NCBI GenBank assembly: GCA_027006175.1
Contig: JALTKS010000056.1
Span: 100,528-164,527, forward strand
Source: Gammaproteobacteria bacterium
GTDB lineage: Bacteria > Pseudomonadota > Gammaproteobacteria > AKS1
DNA length: 64,000 nucleotides
Direction of reading: 5' to 3'
Shown piece by piece: positions 9,597 through 17,025 of the stretch. Every line of letters begins with the position of its first letter. Position 1 is the stretch's first letter. Under the pieces are notes generated by a model, which saw only the letters and a program-made list of their open reading frames with translations, was not told the DNA's origin and searched no databases. The position numbers and the translations under genes were made by a program.

Positions 9597-10556
9597 ATGG
9601 CTAAGGCATCAGTCGTTCATGTGGTTGCCGCTGTTATCACGAATTCACAAGGTGAAGTGCTGATAGCAAAGCGGCCGGATGATAAGCATCAAGGCGGTTT
9701 GTGGGAGTTTCCCGGTGGTAAGTTGGAAACGGATGAAACACGTCAAGCGGGTCTTGCGCGTGAGTTGCAGGAAGAATTAGGTATTACCGTTCAATCCAGT
9801 CAGCCACTGATTAAAATTCGCCACGATTATTCAGATAAATCTGTCTTGCTGGATGTGTGGCGGGTAACCGCCTTTTCGGGCGAAGCACATGGGCGAGAAG
9901 GGCAGGTGGTAAAATGGGTTTCATTGGATGCCCTGGATGACTATGATTTTCCAGCTGCAAATCAACCGATTATTCGTGCAGCACGACTTCCTGATTGTTA
10001 TATGGTCACGCCAGAACCTGATCCTGAAAATATTGATGCCTATTTAGCGAAGCTTAAACAGGCATTAAGTTCGGGGGTGCGCTTGGTTCAGTACCGTGCC
10101 AAGAAATTATCCCCAGTGCAATTACTGTCCGTTGGTAAAAAGGTGGTTGAACTTTGTGAGGCTTATCAAGCAAAATGCATCGCGAATATGTCAATTGAGG
10201 ATGCCTTGGCTATTTCTGCGCACGGTGTGCATTTAACCAGCCAACGTTTGTTTAGTGCGGAGCAACGCCCCGTTGGAAAAGATATTTTGTTGGTTGCTTC
10301 CTGTCATACCCGGGATGATTTACAGCAGGCACAGAAAATTGATGCTGATTTTGTCGTGTTATCACCGGTCAAAGCAACCGCTTCTCATCCTGATGCGATC
10401 CCCTTGGGTTGGGAAAGGTTTGCTGACATGGTTGCTGATATTACCGTGCCCGTTTATGGCTTAGGTGGTATGCATGTTGATGACATTGACGATGCACATA
10501 AAGCCGGGGCGCAGGGTATTGCGGCTATTCGAAGTCTTTGGCCTGTTCAGACATAG
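9597..10556 (+). CDS. Nudix hydrolase fused to a thiamine-phosphate-synthase-like (ThiE) domain
   Basis: 319 residues. The N-terminal half is a MutT-type Nudix domain with the complete Nudix box at residues 41-63 (GKLETDETRQAG then RELQEELG), suited to cleaning oxidised nucleotides such as 8-oxo-dGTP. The C-terminal half, from about residue 135, is a ThiE/TenI-like TIM barrel (GVRLVQYRAKKLSP). This fusion is a recognised family in proteobacteria; the role of the second domain is unclear. Start chosen at the ATG 9597, one base after argJ, because upstream in-frame ATGs lie inside argJ. The 3' end overlaps the convergent yacG by 32 bases. Confidence 0.88.
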   Translation: MAKASVVHVVAAVITNSQGEVLIAKRPDDKHQGGLWEFPGGKLETDETRQAGLARELQEELGITVQSSQPLIKIRHDYSDKSVLLDVWRVTAFSGEAHGREGQVVKWVSLDALDDYDFPAANQPIIRAARLPDCYMVTPEPDPENIDAYLAKLKQALSSGVRLVQYRAKKLSPVQLLSVGKKVVELCEAYQAKCIANMSIEDALAISAHGVHLTSQRLFSAEQRPVGKDILLVASCHTRDDLQQAQKIDADFVVLSPVKATASHPDAIPLGWERFADMVADITVPVYGLGGMHVDDIDDAHKAGAQGIAAIRSLWPVQT

Positions 10557-10707
10557 GTGTGTCTTCTGCTTCAATGCTATAACTGCCATCTGCCCAGGCA
10601 CCAAGATCGATTAATTTACAGCGTTCACTGCAAAATGGTTTGGTCTTCGAGGGTAAATCGATATCAAAGGTTTCACCACATTGTGGGCATTTAATGAAGT
10701 TAGTCAT
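10525..10707 (-). CDS. yacG: DNA gyrase inhibitor YacG, zinc-binding
   Basis: 60 residues with the four-cysteine zinc site CPQC (7-10) and CSERC (26-30), followed by the family motif IDLGAWADGSYSI. YacG binds GyrB and blocks DNA binding by gyrase. It lies two bases after zapD and is part of the pilD-coaE-zapD-yacG order common in gammaproteobacteria. Its 3' end overlaps the Nudix-ThiE gene tail to tail. Confidence 0.94.
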   Translation of the reverse strand: MTNFIKCPQCGETFDIDLPSKTKPFCSERCKLIDLGAWADGSYSIEAEDTPMSEQAKDFE

Positions 10708-10709
10708 GT

Positions 10710-11480
10710 TTAAAGTTGGCAGCAGCTAAGCAGGAATTCAATATCTTGTTCGGCCTGAACCGGGCGTTGTGCTTTGTCGAGTGTCTGCATAAAGCGAATA
10801 GTAAAACGATGTTTACCGGCACTGATTTCAGCAAAATACAAATGATCACTGGGTAGGCAAACACGAATCAACTGATAGGGGATATTGCTATCAAGTGATT
10901 GTTGATAAAAACCATTGTTAGCGGTTTGTTTCTGGTTCGGTGCGCCATCGCGGATTAAATTAAGTATCATTCGTATGGCGTCGCGTATCGGCAGGAAATC
11001 ATTACTCCATTCAGCAATATCACTTGCTCGTTGTTCGCTGGGTAACAATAGCCATTGATGGTAGGCAGGAAGATCAAAGTCAGAATTTCCGCCGGCAATG
11101 GTGCTGCGTTGCTGAATGGTATTGAGAAATTCGTTGTCACGGATTGTTTGCCCGGGTTGACCATTGATAGCATGTAGTCGGTCAGTAATAACATCAAGTT
11201 GGTCGAGCACATTATTAAGCATCTCATTATCGACATTAGGGTTGTCATCGAGTTGCGCAAGATTTTCTGCCTGTCGTTCGATTTCTTTGAGCAAATCCTT
11301 ACTGATGTCAGAACGACCTAGTACCTGCTGGATTTCAAACAAGCTATTGAGCACAGCACGACTGTGCCAGGCGCTGCCTCCATTCATCCAGACATCCATT
11401 TGCGCGAACAGATGTTCGAGCCGGAGCAGCATACGTATGCGCTCGTTTAAGGGTTGTTCGTAGTAGATATGTGTAGCCAC
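10710..11480 (-). CDS. zapD: Cell division protein ZapD
   Basis: 256-residue cytoplasmic protein that crosslinks FtsZ filaments and stabilises the Z-ring. The start IYYEQPLNERIRMLLRLEHL is diagnostic of the family (formerly YacF/DUF1342). Length is normal. The gene sits between coaE (79 bases upstream) and yacG, its usual context. Confidence 0.95.
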   Translation of the reverse strand: MATHIYYEQPLNERIRMLLRLEHLFAQMDVWMNGGSAWHSRAVLNSLFEIQQVLGRSDISKDLLKEIERQAENLAQLDDNPNVDNEMLNNVLDQLDVITDRLHAINGQPGQTIRDNEFLNTIQQRSTIAGGNSDFDLPAYHQWLLLPSEQRASDIAEWSNDFLPIRDAIRMILNLIRDGAPNQKQTANNGFYQQSLDSNIPYQLIRVCLPSDHLYFAEISAGKHRFTIRFMQTLDKAQRPVQAEQDIEFLLSCCQL

Positions 11481-11559
11481 AATATTTTGTTATTGCACTC
11501 GCCAAATAGGTCATACCATTATAATCGAGATTGTGTCTTGGGTCTGAATCTTTTTTATA

Positions 11560-12147
11560 TCATAGTTTCATATATTTATCGTGCATTTGTTGTGTGGCAG
11601 CTTTTAATTCGGGTAAGCCGTGATCGTTAATAATGACATCATCGGCAGCATTAAGGCGTTGTTCACGAGTAGCTTGAATAGCGATTAATTTTTCAATACT
11701 GGCATTCTCAAGCCCATCGCGGTCGGCAATACGCTTTATTTGCTGGCTGACCGGCGTATCAACCACAAGGATTCTGTCAAGCATTGGGTAATGTGCCTTT
11801 TCGACGAGCAGTGGAATGACCACAATGCAGTAACTGCCTGTCACGAGTTCTATTTGTTTTATGACAGCTTGTTGAATGAGAGGGTGGAGAATATCTTCCA
11901 GAATGAGGCGTTCTTGTTCGTTATTAAGAATACGTTGTTTCAGTACGGCACGGTTTAGTGTGCGATTGGGCAATAAAATGTCATTGCCAAATTTTTTAAC
12001 AATATCAAGGTAGGCGGGTTTATCGATTTCAACAAGATCTCTTGCAATAATGTCGGTGTCTATAATTGGGACACCCATGCCTGCAAAGAGTTCTGCTACA
12101 GTGGACTTACCACTACCGATACCACCTGTTAGCCCGACAATCATCAT
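11560..12147 (-). CDS. coaE: Dephospho-CoA kinase CoaE
   Basis: Last step of coenzyme A synthesis: ATP-dependent phosphorylation of the 3'-hydroxyl of dephospho-CoA. 195 residues from the ATG at 12147; a second ATG follows at 12144. A longer frame to 12189 would run into pilD and lacks support. The P-loop GLTGGIGSGKST is next to the N-terminus, followed by IIDTDIIARDLV, the acceptor-site motif. The start lies four bases after the pilD stop, so translation may be coupled. Confidence 0.95.
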   Translation of the reverse strand: MMIVGLTGGIGSGKSTVAELFAGMGVPIIDTDIIARDLVEIDKPAYLDIVKKFGNDILLPNRTLNRAVLKQRILNNEQERLILEDILHPLIQQAVIKQIELVTGSYCIVVIPLLVEKAHYPMLDRILVVDTPVSQQIKRIADRDGLENASIEKLIAIQATREQRLNAADDVIINDHGLPELKAATQQMHDKYMKL

Positions 12148-12151
12148 GTCG

Positions 12152-13033
12152 TTATTGTATATAAGCGAAATATGCTTCTGTGATGTCATTGCCCCACAGC
12201 AAAGCTATCCAGCCTGCTGTAGCGAGGTAGGGGCCGAAGGGAATAGGAATATTTCGATCTCGACCAAGAATAATAATCATCGCAATACCGATAACCGCAC
12301 CAACGATAGATGAGAGCAGGACAATCACAGGCAATAGTTGCCAACCCATCCATGCCCCCAGCAAGGCAAGTAATTTAAAGTCACCGTAACCCATGCCTTC
12401 TTTGCCAGTCAGTAGTTTGAATAGCCAGAAGATTAGCCAGAGTGATAAATAGCCAGCAACGGCGCCAATAAGGCTGGTATGGCTATCAACAAAGATGGGA
12501 AACATACTCAGGATGAGTCCAATCCAGAGCCAGGGAAGTGTAATATCATCCGGTAATAACTGGTGATCAACATCAATGAAGCTCATGGCAACAAGAGCCC
12601 ATGTTAACAACATTGCAGCGCCAGCTTGCCAGCTAAAACCAAAATGCCATGCCACGATAGCGGTTAAAATACCGGTTAATAATTCAATCAAAGCATAGCG
12701 AGGCGAGATAGGTTCAGCGCAAGATGAGCATTTTCCTTTAAGAAATAAATAACTAAAGACAGGAATATTTTCTAACGCGGTAATTTTGTGATTGCATTTG
12801 GGGCAACGCGAACGGGGCGTGTAAAGATTAAACGTTTCTGGTTCTTTTTTTTCGCTGGTGTTGTCGCTATCCGGGTGCAGTAATTCATGGCATTGCTGTT
12901 GCCATTCTCTGTTCATCATCACCGGTAAACGATAGATAACAACATTTAGAAAACTGCCAACTAATAACCCCAGGATTAGTGAACTAACAATAAAGGTAAC
13001 GGGTTGAGTCTGTAAAAGTACAACAACATCCAT
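12152..13033 (-). CDS. pilD: Type IV prepilin peptidase / N-methyltransferase PilD
   Basis: Inner-membrane aspartyl protease that cleaves prepilin leaders and methylates the new N-terminus. 293 residues starting at the ATG 13033 (MDVVVLLQTQ), seven bases after pilC; the longer open frame overlaps pilC and is not used. The cytoplasmic zinc loop has two CxxC pairs (CPKC, CSSC). The two catalytic aspartates are in DVDHQLLPDD and in the GxGD motif GYGDFKLLA. About seven to eight membrane segments follow. It would process PilA encoded nearby. Confidence 0.96.
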   Translation of the reverse strand: MDVVVLLQTQPVTFIVSSLILGLLVGSFLNVVIYRLPVMMNREWQQQCHELLHPDSDNTSEKKEPETFNLYTPRSRCPKCNHKITALENIPVFSYLFLKGKCSSCAEPISPRYALIELLTGILTAIVAWHFGFSWQAGAAMLLTWALVAMSFIDVDHQLLPDDITLPWLWIGLILSMFPIFVDSHTSLIGAVAGYLSLWLIFWLFKLLTGKEGMGYGDFKLLALLGAWMGWQLLPVIVLLSSIVGAVIGIAMIIILGRDRNIPIPFGPYLATAGWIALLWGNDITEAYFAYIQ

Positions 13034-13040
13034 AACTGGT

Positions 13041-14261
13041 TTAAACGACGGCACCAAGTTTGAAAATAGGTAAGTACATCGCAACGACCATGCCACCAAT
13101 GAGAACACCGAGTACAACCATAATAAGTGGTTCCATCAAACTACTCATGGCATCAACGGCATCATCGACTTCTTGTTCGTAAATATCAGCTACTTTTGCC
13201 AGCATAGAATCAATGGAGCCGGCTTCTTCACCGATGGCAACCATTTGCACAACCATGTTAGGGAATAAATTACTTGCACGCATAGATATATTAAGTTGCT
13301 GACCCGTGGATATTTCGTCACGCATTTTTAAAATGGCGGTTGAAAAAATTATGTTACCAGCGGCACCAGCGACCGAGTTCATTGCTTCAACAAGCGGTAC
13401 ACCTGCGGCAAACATAGTAGATAGTGTTCGAGAAAAACGGGCAATGGCTGCTTTTTTAAGCAATGGGCCTATTATGGGTAGTTTTAGGGATAATCGTTGT
13501 AGAAAGTGGTTGAATTTAACGGAACGTTTTTTCCCTTCCACAAATGCGTAGCCTGCACCCAATAGGCCACCAAAAATAAGATACCAGTATTCTGAGAAGA
13601 AATCAGAAGCGCCAACAACAAATAGTGTTAAAGCAGGAAGATCGGCACCAAAGGTGGTAAATATTTTTGCAAACTCAGGGATAACGAAAATTAACAAGAT
13701 TGCAGTAATAATAAACGCAACAACAATGATGGCAGTTGGATAAAATAACGCCTTTTTAATTTTCCCTTTGATGGACTCAACTTTTTCTTTGTATGTAGCT
13801 ATTTTATCAAGTAAGTCTTCAAGTATACCGGCATGTTCGCCTGCTTGTACAAGGTTACAGAATAATTCATCAAAGTAGTAGGAGTGCTTTGCCAGTGATT
13901 CAGCGAGTGTTGAACCACTTTCGATATCAGACTTAATAGTGAGTAGAAGTTCCTGCATACGTGGATTCTCATTACCACGCCCAGCAATTTCAAAGGATTG
14001 TACTAATGGCACACCTGCTGACATCATGGTTGATAACTGTCGAGTGAATACCGATATATCTGCAGGTGTGATTTTTTTACCTGTTTTGCCACCAAAAAGA
14101 GGCTTGGGTTTTTTGCGAACCTTGATGGGTTTAATGCCTTGACGACGAAGTTCTGCTTTCACCAGTGAAGCACTGCTGCCGTTTGTTTCACCTTTAACTT
14201 TGGCTCCTTTTCTATCAGAGCCTTCCCAGACAAAAATATTATCTGCTGTATTTTCTGCCAT
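13041..14261 (-). CDS. pilC: Type IV pilus inner-membrane platform protein PilC
   Basis: Polytopic platform protein on which the PilB motor acts to insert pilin subunits. 406 residues, normal for PilC/GspF, with two GspF repeats. The family signatures FTRQLSTMMSAGVPLVQSFE and FSRTLSTMFAAGVPLVEAM are present in the two halves. Membrane segments lie near residues 170-195, 220-240 and 375-400. The gene starts four bases after the pilB stop and is followed closely by pilD, forming a tight operon. Confidence 0.96.
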   Translation of the reverse strand: MAENTADNIFVWEGSDRKGAKVKGETNGSSASLVKAELRRQGIKPIKVRKKPKPLFGGKTGKKITPADISVFTRQLSTMMSAGVPLVQSFEIAGRGNENPRMQELLLTIKSDIESGSTLAESLAKHSYYFDELFCNLVQAGEHAGILEDLLDKIATYKEKVESIKGKIKKALFYPTAIIVVAFIITAILLIFVIPEFAKIFTTFGADLPALTLFVVGASDFFSEYWYLIFGGLLGAGYAFVEGKKRSVKFNHFLQRLSLKLPIIGPLLKKAAIARFSRTLSTMFAAGVPLVEAMNSVAGAAGNIIFSTAILKMRDEISTGQQLNISMRASNLFPNMVVQMVAIGEEAGSIDSMLAKVADIYEQEVDDAVDAMSSLMEPLIMVVLGVLIGGMVVAMYLPIFKLGAVV

Positions 14262-14265
14262 CGTC

Positions 14266-15981
14266 CTAATCCTTTGTCACGCGATTGATTTCATCGATAG
14301 TGGTAATACCATCTTTGACTTTTTTAAGCCCTGATTTACGTAGATCAGCAATACCTTCTTTTTCAGCTTGTTCAGCAAGCTGTAAGGCATTACCACCTTC
14401 CATAATAATTCGTCCCATATCTTCAGAGATAGACATGACTTGATAAATACCGACACGACCTTTATAGCCATTACTGCATTGGTCACAACCCACTGGGCCA
14501 AAGATTTTAAGTCCACTTGAAATATCTTCTTCAGTGAAACCTTCTTCAAGCAGTGTTTCATGGGGTATATCTTGTACTTTTTTGCATTGAGAACATAACC
14601 GGCGAGCGAGGCGTTGAGCAATAATCAGTGATACAGATGAAGCAATATTATAGGCAGGCACACCCATATTCGCTAAACGGGTTAAGGTTTGCGGGGCATC
14701 ATTTGTATGTAAGGTTGATAATACCAGGTGACCGGTTTGTGCTGCTTTAATCGCAATTTCAGCTGTTTCCAGATCACGTATTTCACCAACCATAATAATA
14801 TCCGGATCTTGCCGTAAGAAAGCACGAAGCGCACTGGCAAACGTAAAGCCAACTTTGTTGTTCACATTGACCTGATTAATACCGGTTAAATTAATTTCAA
14901 CTGGGTCTTCTGCAGTTGAAATATTTCTATCTTCAGTATTCAGGATATTTAATCCTGTATAGAGCGAAACAGTTTTACCACTACCTGTTGGACCGGTGAC
15001 AAGAATCATGCCATAAGGCTTTACAAGATTTTCTTCGTAGAGCTGACGTTGTTCATCTTCATACCCTAATGCTTCGATACCCAGCTTGGCGCTGCTTGAA
15101 TCCAGGATACGCATGACGATTTTTTCGCCAAACAAGGTTGGGCAGGTGTTAACACGAAAATCGATAGCGCGGTTCTTGGACAAGGTCATTTTCATTCGAC
15201 CATCCTGAGGGATGCGTCGTTCAGAAATATCGAGTCGTGACATGACTTTTAAGCGGGCAGCAAGCCGACTACCTAGGTTGACGGGGGGGGATGCCACTTC
15301 GATTAAGACACCGTCCATACGCAGCCGTACACGGTAAGATTTTTCATAGGGTTCAAAATGAATATCTGATGCACCTTTGTTGATAGCATCAAGCAGTACC
15401 TTATTGACAAAACGTACAACAGGAGTGTCATCGACATCAGACTCACTACTATCATCCTTAGGGTCTTCATCGCCAGCTGTGATTTCCAGATCATCAAGAT
15501 CGCTATCTTCCAGGTCAGATAAGCTTGTATCTTGCGCATCCATGGCGCGGTCAATAGTTTCAGCGAGCTTATCCTCTTCAACCAAAATGGCTTCAGTGTT
15601 CGCTCCCACATGGAACTTGATTTCATCAAGCCCCTGTAAATTAGTTGGGTCTGAAACCGCAACATAAAGTCGGTTACCACGTTTAAATAATGGCAGTGCA
15701 TGGTGTTGTCTAACCAGTTTTTCTTCAACTAATTTTGTGTCAGCTACTTCCATGTCCATAGTACTGATATCAAACAGAGGAACCCCAAACTCATGAGATG
15801 CAGCATTGGCAATGGTTAATGAATCAAGTAATTTTTTTTGCACTAAATGGGTTACAAAGGGAATTTTGTTTTTAAGCGCCTGATCATGAGCAAGCGCAGC
15901 ATCGGTCTCAGAGAGACTGCCATCATTGACCAGTCGGCGTGCCAGACCACTGAGATTAATTTGAGGGTTCGTTGTTGCCAT
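14266..15981 (-). CDS. pilB: Type IV pilus extension ATPase PilB
   Basis: Hexameric cytoplasmic ATPase powering pilus assembly. 571 residues. The N-terminal MshEN-like domain is followed by the GspE-type ATPase domain with Walker A GPTGSGKTVSLYTGL, the Asp and His boxes, and the Walker B region DPDIIMVGEIRDLETAE. The C-terminal tetracysteine zinc site (CSQC, CDQC) is intact. It leads the pilB-pilC-pilD operon. A 304-base gap separates it from pilA. Confidence 0.97.
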   Translation of the reverse strand: MATTNPQINLSGLARRLVNDGSLSETDAALAHDQALKNKIPFVTHLVQKKLLDSLTIANAASHEFGVPLFDISTMDMEVADTKLVEEKLVRQHHALPLFKRGNRLYVAVSDPTNLQGLDEIKFHVGANTEAILVEEDKLAETIDRAMDAQDTSLSDLEDSDLDDLEITAGDEDPKDDSSESDVDDTPVVRFVNKVLLDAINKGASDIHFEPYEKSYRVRLRMDGVLIEVASPPVNLGSRLAARLKVMSRLDISERRIPQDGRMKMTLSKNRAIDFRVNTCPTLFGEKIVMRILDSSSAKLGIEALGYEDEQRQLYEENLVKPYGMILVTGPTGSGKTVSLYTGLNILNTEDRNISTAEDPVEINLTGINQVNVNNKVGFTFASALRAFLRQDPDIIMVGEIRDLETAEIAIKAAQTGHLVLSTLHTNDAPQTLTRLANMGVPAYNIASSVSLIIAQRLARRLCSQCKKVQDIPHETLLEEGFTEEDISSGLKIFGPVGCDQCSNGYKGRVGIYQVMSISEDMGRIIMEGGNALQLAEQAEKEGIADLRKSGLKKVKDGITTIDEINRVTKD

Positions 15982-16240
15982 GTTGCTAACTATAGCTAGT
16001 TTTGAGTCATTTTACTGTGAAATATACGACATTTTTCTTGTTCAGTTCATCAAATAGTAGAGTATAAACCGAATTTATCCAAGAGCTTATCGGTTAAAAG
16101 TATAAAATCTGTGATGTTTTTATCTTATCCCACTGTTTTGTAAAAGAAATATGCAGAGAGTAAGGGGGAGGCAATAATTGTTTATAACTTATTTGGTGAG
16201 GTTGAGTAGATAGAAATATGCATAAGCTGGGCAAAAAAAA
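15982..16240. other. Gene-free gap upstream of pilB
   Basis: AT-rich stretch between the pilB start and the pilA terminator. It should hold the pilB promoter on the minus strand, but I see no element strong enough to name. No ORF or RNA gene is supported here. Confidence 0.5.
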
Positions 16241-16268
16241 GAGACCACCTTAGTGGTCTCTTTTTTGC
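16231..16268 (-). terminator. Rho-independent terminator of pilA
   Basis: Perfect 8-bp stem GAGACCAC with GTGGTCTC (16241-16260) and a four-base loop. A-runs on one side and T-runs on the other allow it to work in both directions. It lies 25 bases after the pilA stop. Confidence 0.9.
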
Positions 16269-16285
16269 CTAGAGGTCTAATTTAG

Positions 16286-16693
16286 TTATGCGCGGCATTC
16301 TGCTGGAACATACTTGGTATTACTTGGGTTATTACAGTCCCATGTTACACCATTAGAGCCTAATGTACCTTCGAGTCTGAATGTAACGGTAGTGCTGTTA
16401 ATACCTGTTGCAACACTGACACCGATTCTGGTTGTTGTGCCAGCAGTACATGTTATGGTTGTAAGACCAGTTGTGCCTGTGTTTACGCCGCTACAACTTT
16501 GGTTTGCAGCCAGGTTAGATAAGTTTTCAGCAACGGTTGCTTTTGCACCACTGGCAACAATCAGACCTTCAGAAACTTTGGCACGGATAGTGTAGTCTGT
16601 ATAAGCAGGTAGTGCGATTGATGCCAGAATCCCGATGATTGCAACAACAATCATTAATTCAATGAGTGTAAAACCTTTTTGAATAGATTTCAT
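16286..16693 (-). CDS. pilA: Type IV major pilin PilA
   Basis: 135-residue type IVa pilin. A six-residue positively charged leader (MKSIQKG) precedes the PilD cleavage site [18 protein letters not shown], with the conserved Glu at mature position 5. The rest is a globular domain with a C-terminal disulfide pair (C in WDCNNPS and C in PAECRA). A further cysteine pair occurs mid-protein. The ribosome site GGAGA lies six bases before the ATG. It is transcribed alone from a sigma-54 promoter and ends at its own terminator. pilB-pilC-pilD lie downstream on the same strand, and pilSR lie upstream beyond one inserted gene. Confidence 0.97.
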   Translation of the reverse strand: MKSIQKGFTLIELMIVVAIIGILASIALPAYTDYTIRAKVSEGLIVASGAKATVAENLSNLAANQSCSGVNTGTTGLTTITCTAGTTTRIGVSVATGINSTTVTFRLEGTLGSNGVTWDCNNPSNTKYVPAECRA

Positions 16694-16782
16694 ATATATC
16701 TCCAGTTAATTTGTAAAATATTCAGCGGTCTGAAAGTTCACAGCCTGCTGTGGGTGTGAGTTCATTCCTTGCGCATATATTT

Positions 16783-16798
16783 TGCAAGTGCTGTGCCA
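16783..16798 (-). promoter_or_regulatory. Sigma-54 promoter of pilA
   Basis: On the minus strand the sequence reads TGGCACAGCACTTGCA, a full match to the sigma-54 -24/-12 consensus TGGCAC-N5-TTGCW. It predicts a transcript start near 16771 and a leader of about 75 bases before pilA. PilR, an NtrC-type activator, is encoded at 19148. Confidence 0.92.
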
Positions 16799-16936
16799 TA
16801 TTTCAATAAATGAATAAAATAAATAATTATAATTATCAAGTATATGATAAATAAATATTTTATTTTTTAATAAGTAGTTATTAATATTCTAATTATTGGT
16901 ATTTAATTGCAAGGTAAAATGTTTATTTTAGTCATA

Positions 16937-16957
16937 AACTGACGCATATTGTCAGTT
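16937..16957. promoter_or_regulatory. Inverted repeat, candidate PilR upstream site
   Basis: A perfect inverted repeat AACTGAC-N7-GTCAGTT lies 139 bases upstream of the pilA -24 element, the range where enhancer-binding proteins act on sigma-54 promoters. A further CTGTC is next to it (16958-16962). It also lies just before a TATACT box at 16977, so it could instead control the rightward gene. The PilR assignment is inference. Confidence 0.4.
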
Positions 16958-17025
16958 CTGTCGTTTTTTATGCGGTTATACTACGATTAAACATATTGGT
17001 GTGAGACCTAAAACCATAGTCATAG

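Larger units (their letters stand above)
16694..17025. other. pilA / sulfatase-fold gene divergent region
   Basis: 332 bases between divergent starts. It contains the pilA leader, the sigma-54 promoter (16783-16798), a very AT-rich stretch (about 16800-16925), the inverted repeat at 16937, and a TATACT box at 16977-16982 that could serve the rightward gene. No small ORF is supported. Confidence 0.7.

Noticed and set aside
12147..12189. N-terminal extension of coaE into pilD
   Set aside because: The extra residues have no family support and overlap the pilD coding end; the P-loop follows directly after the inner ATG.
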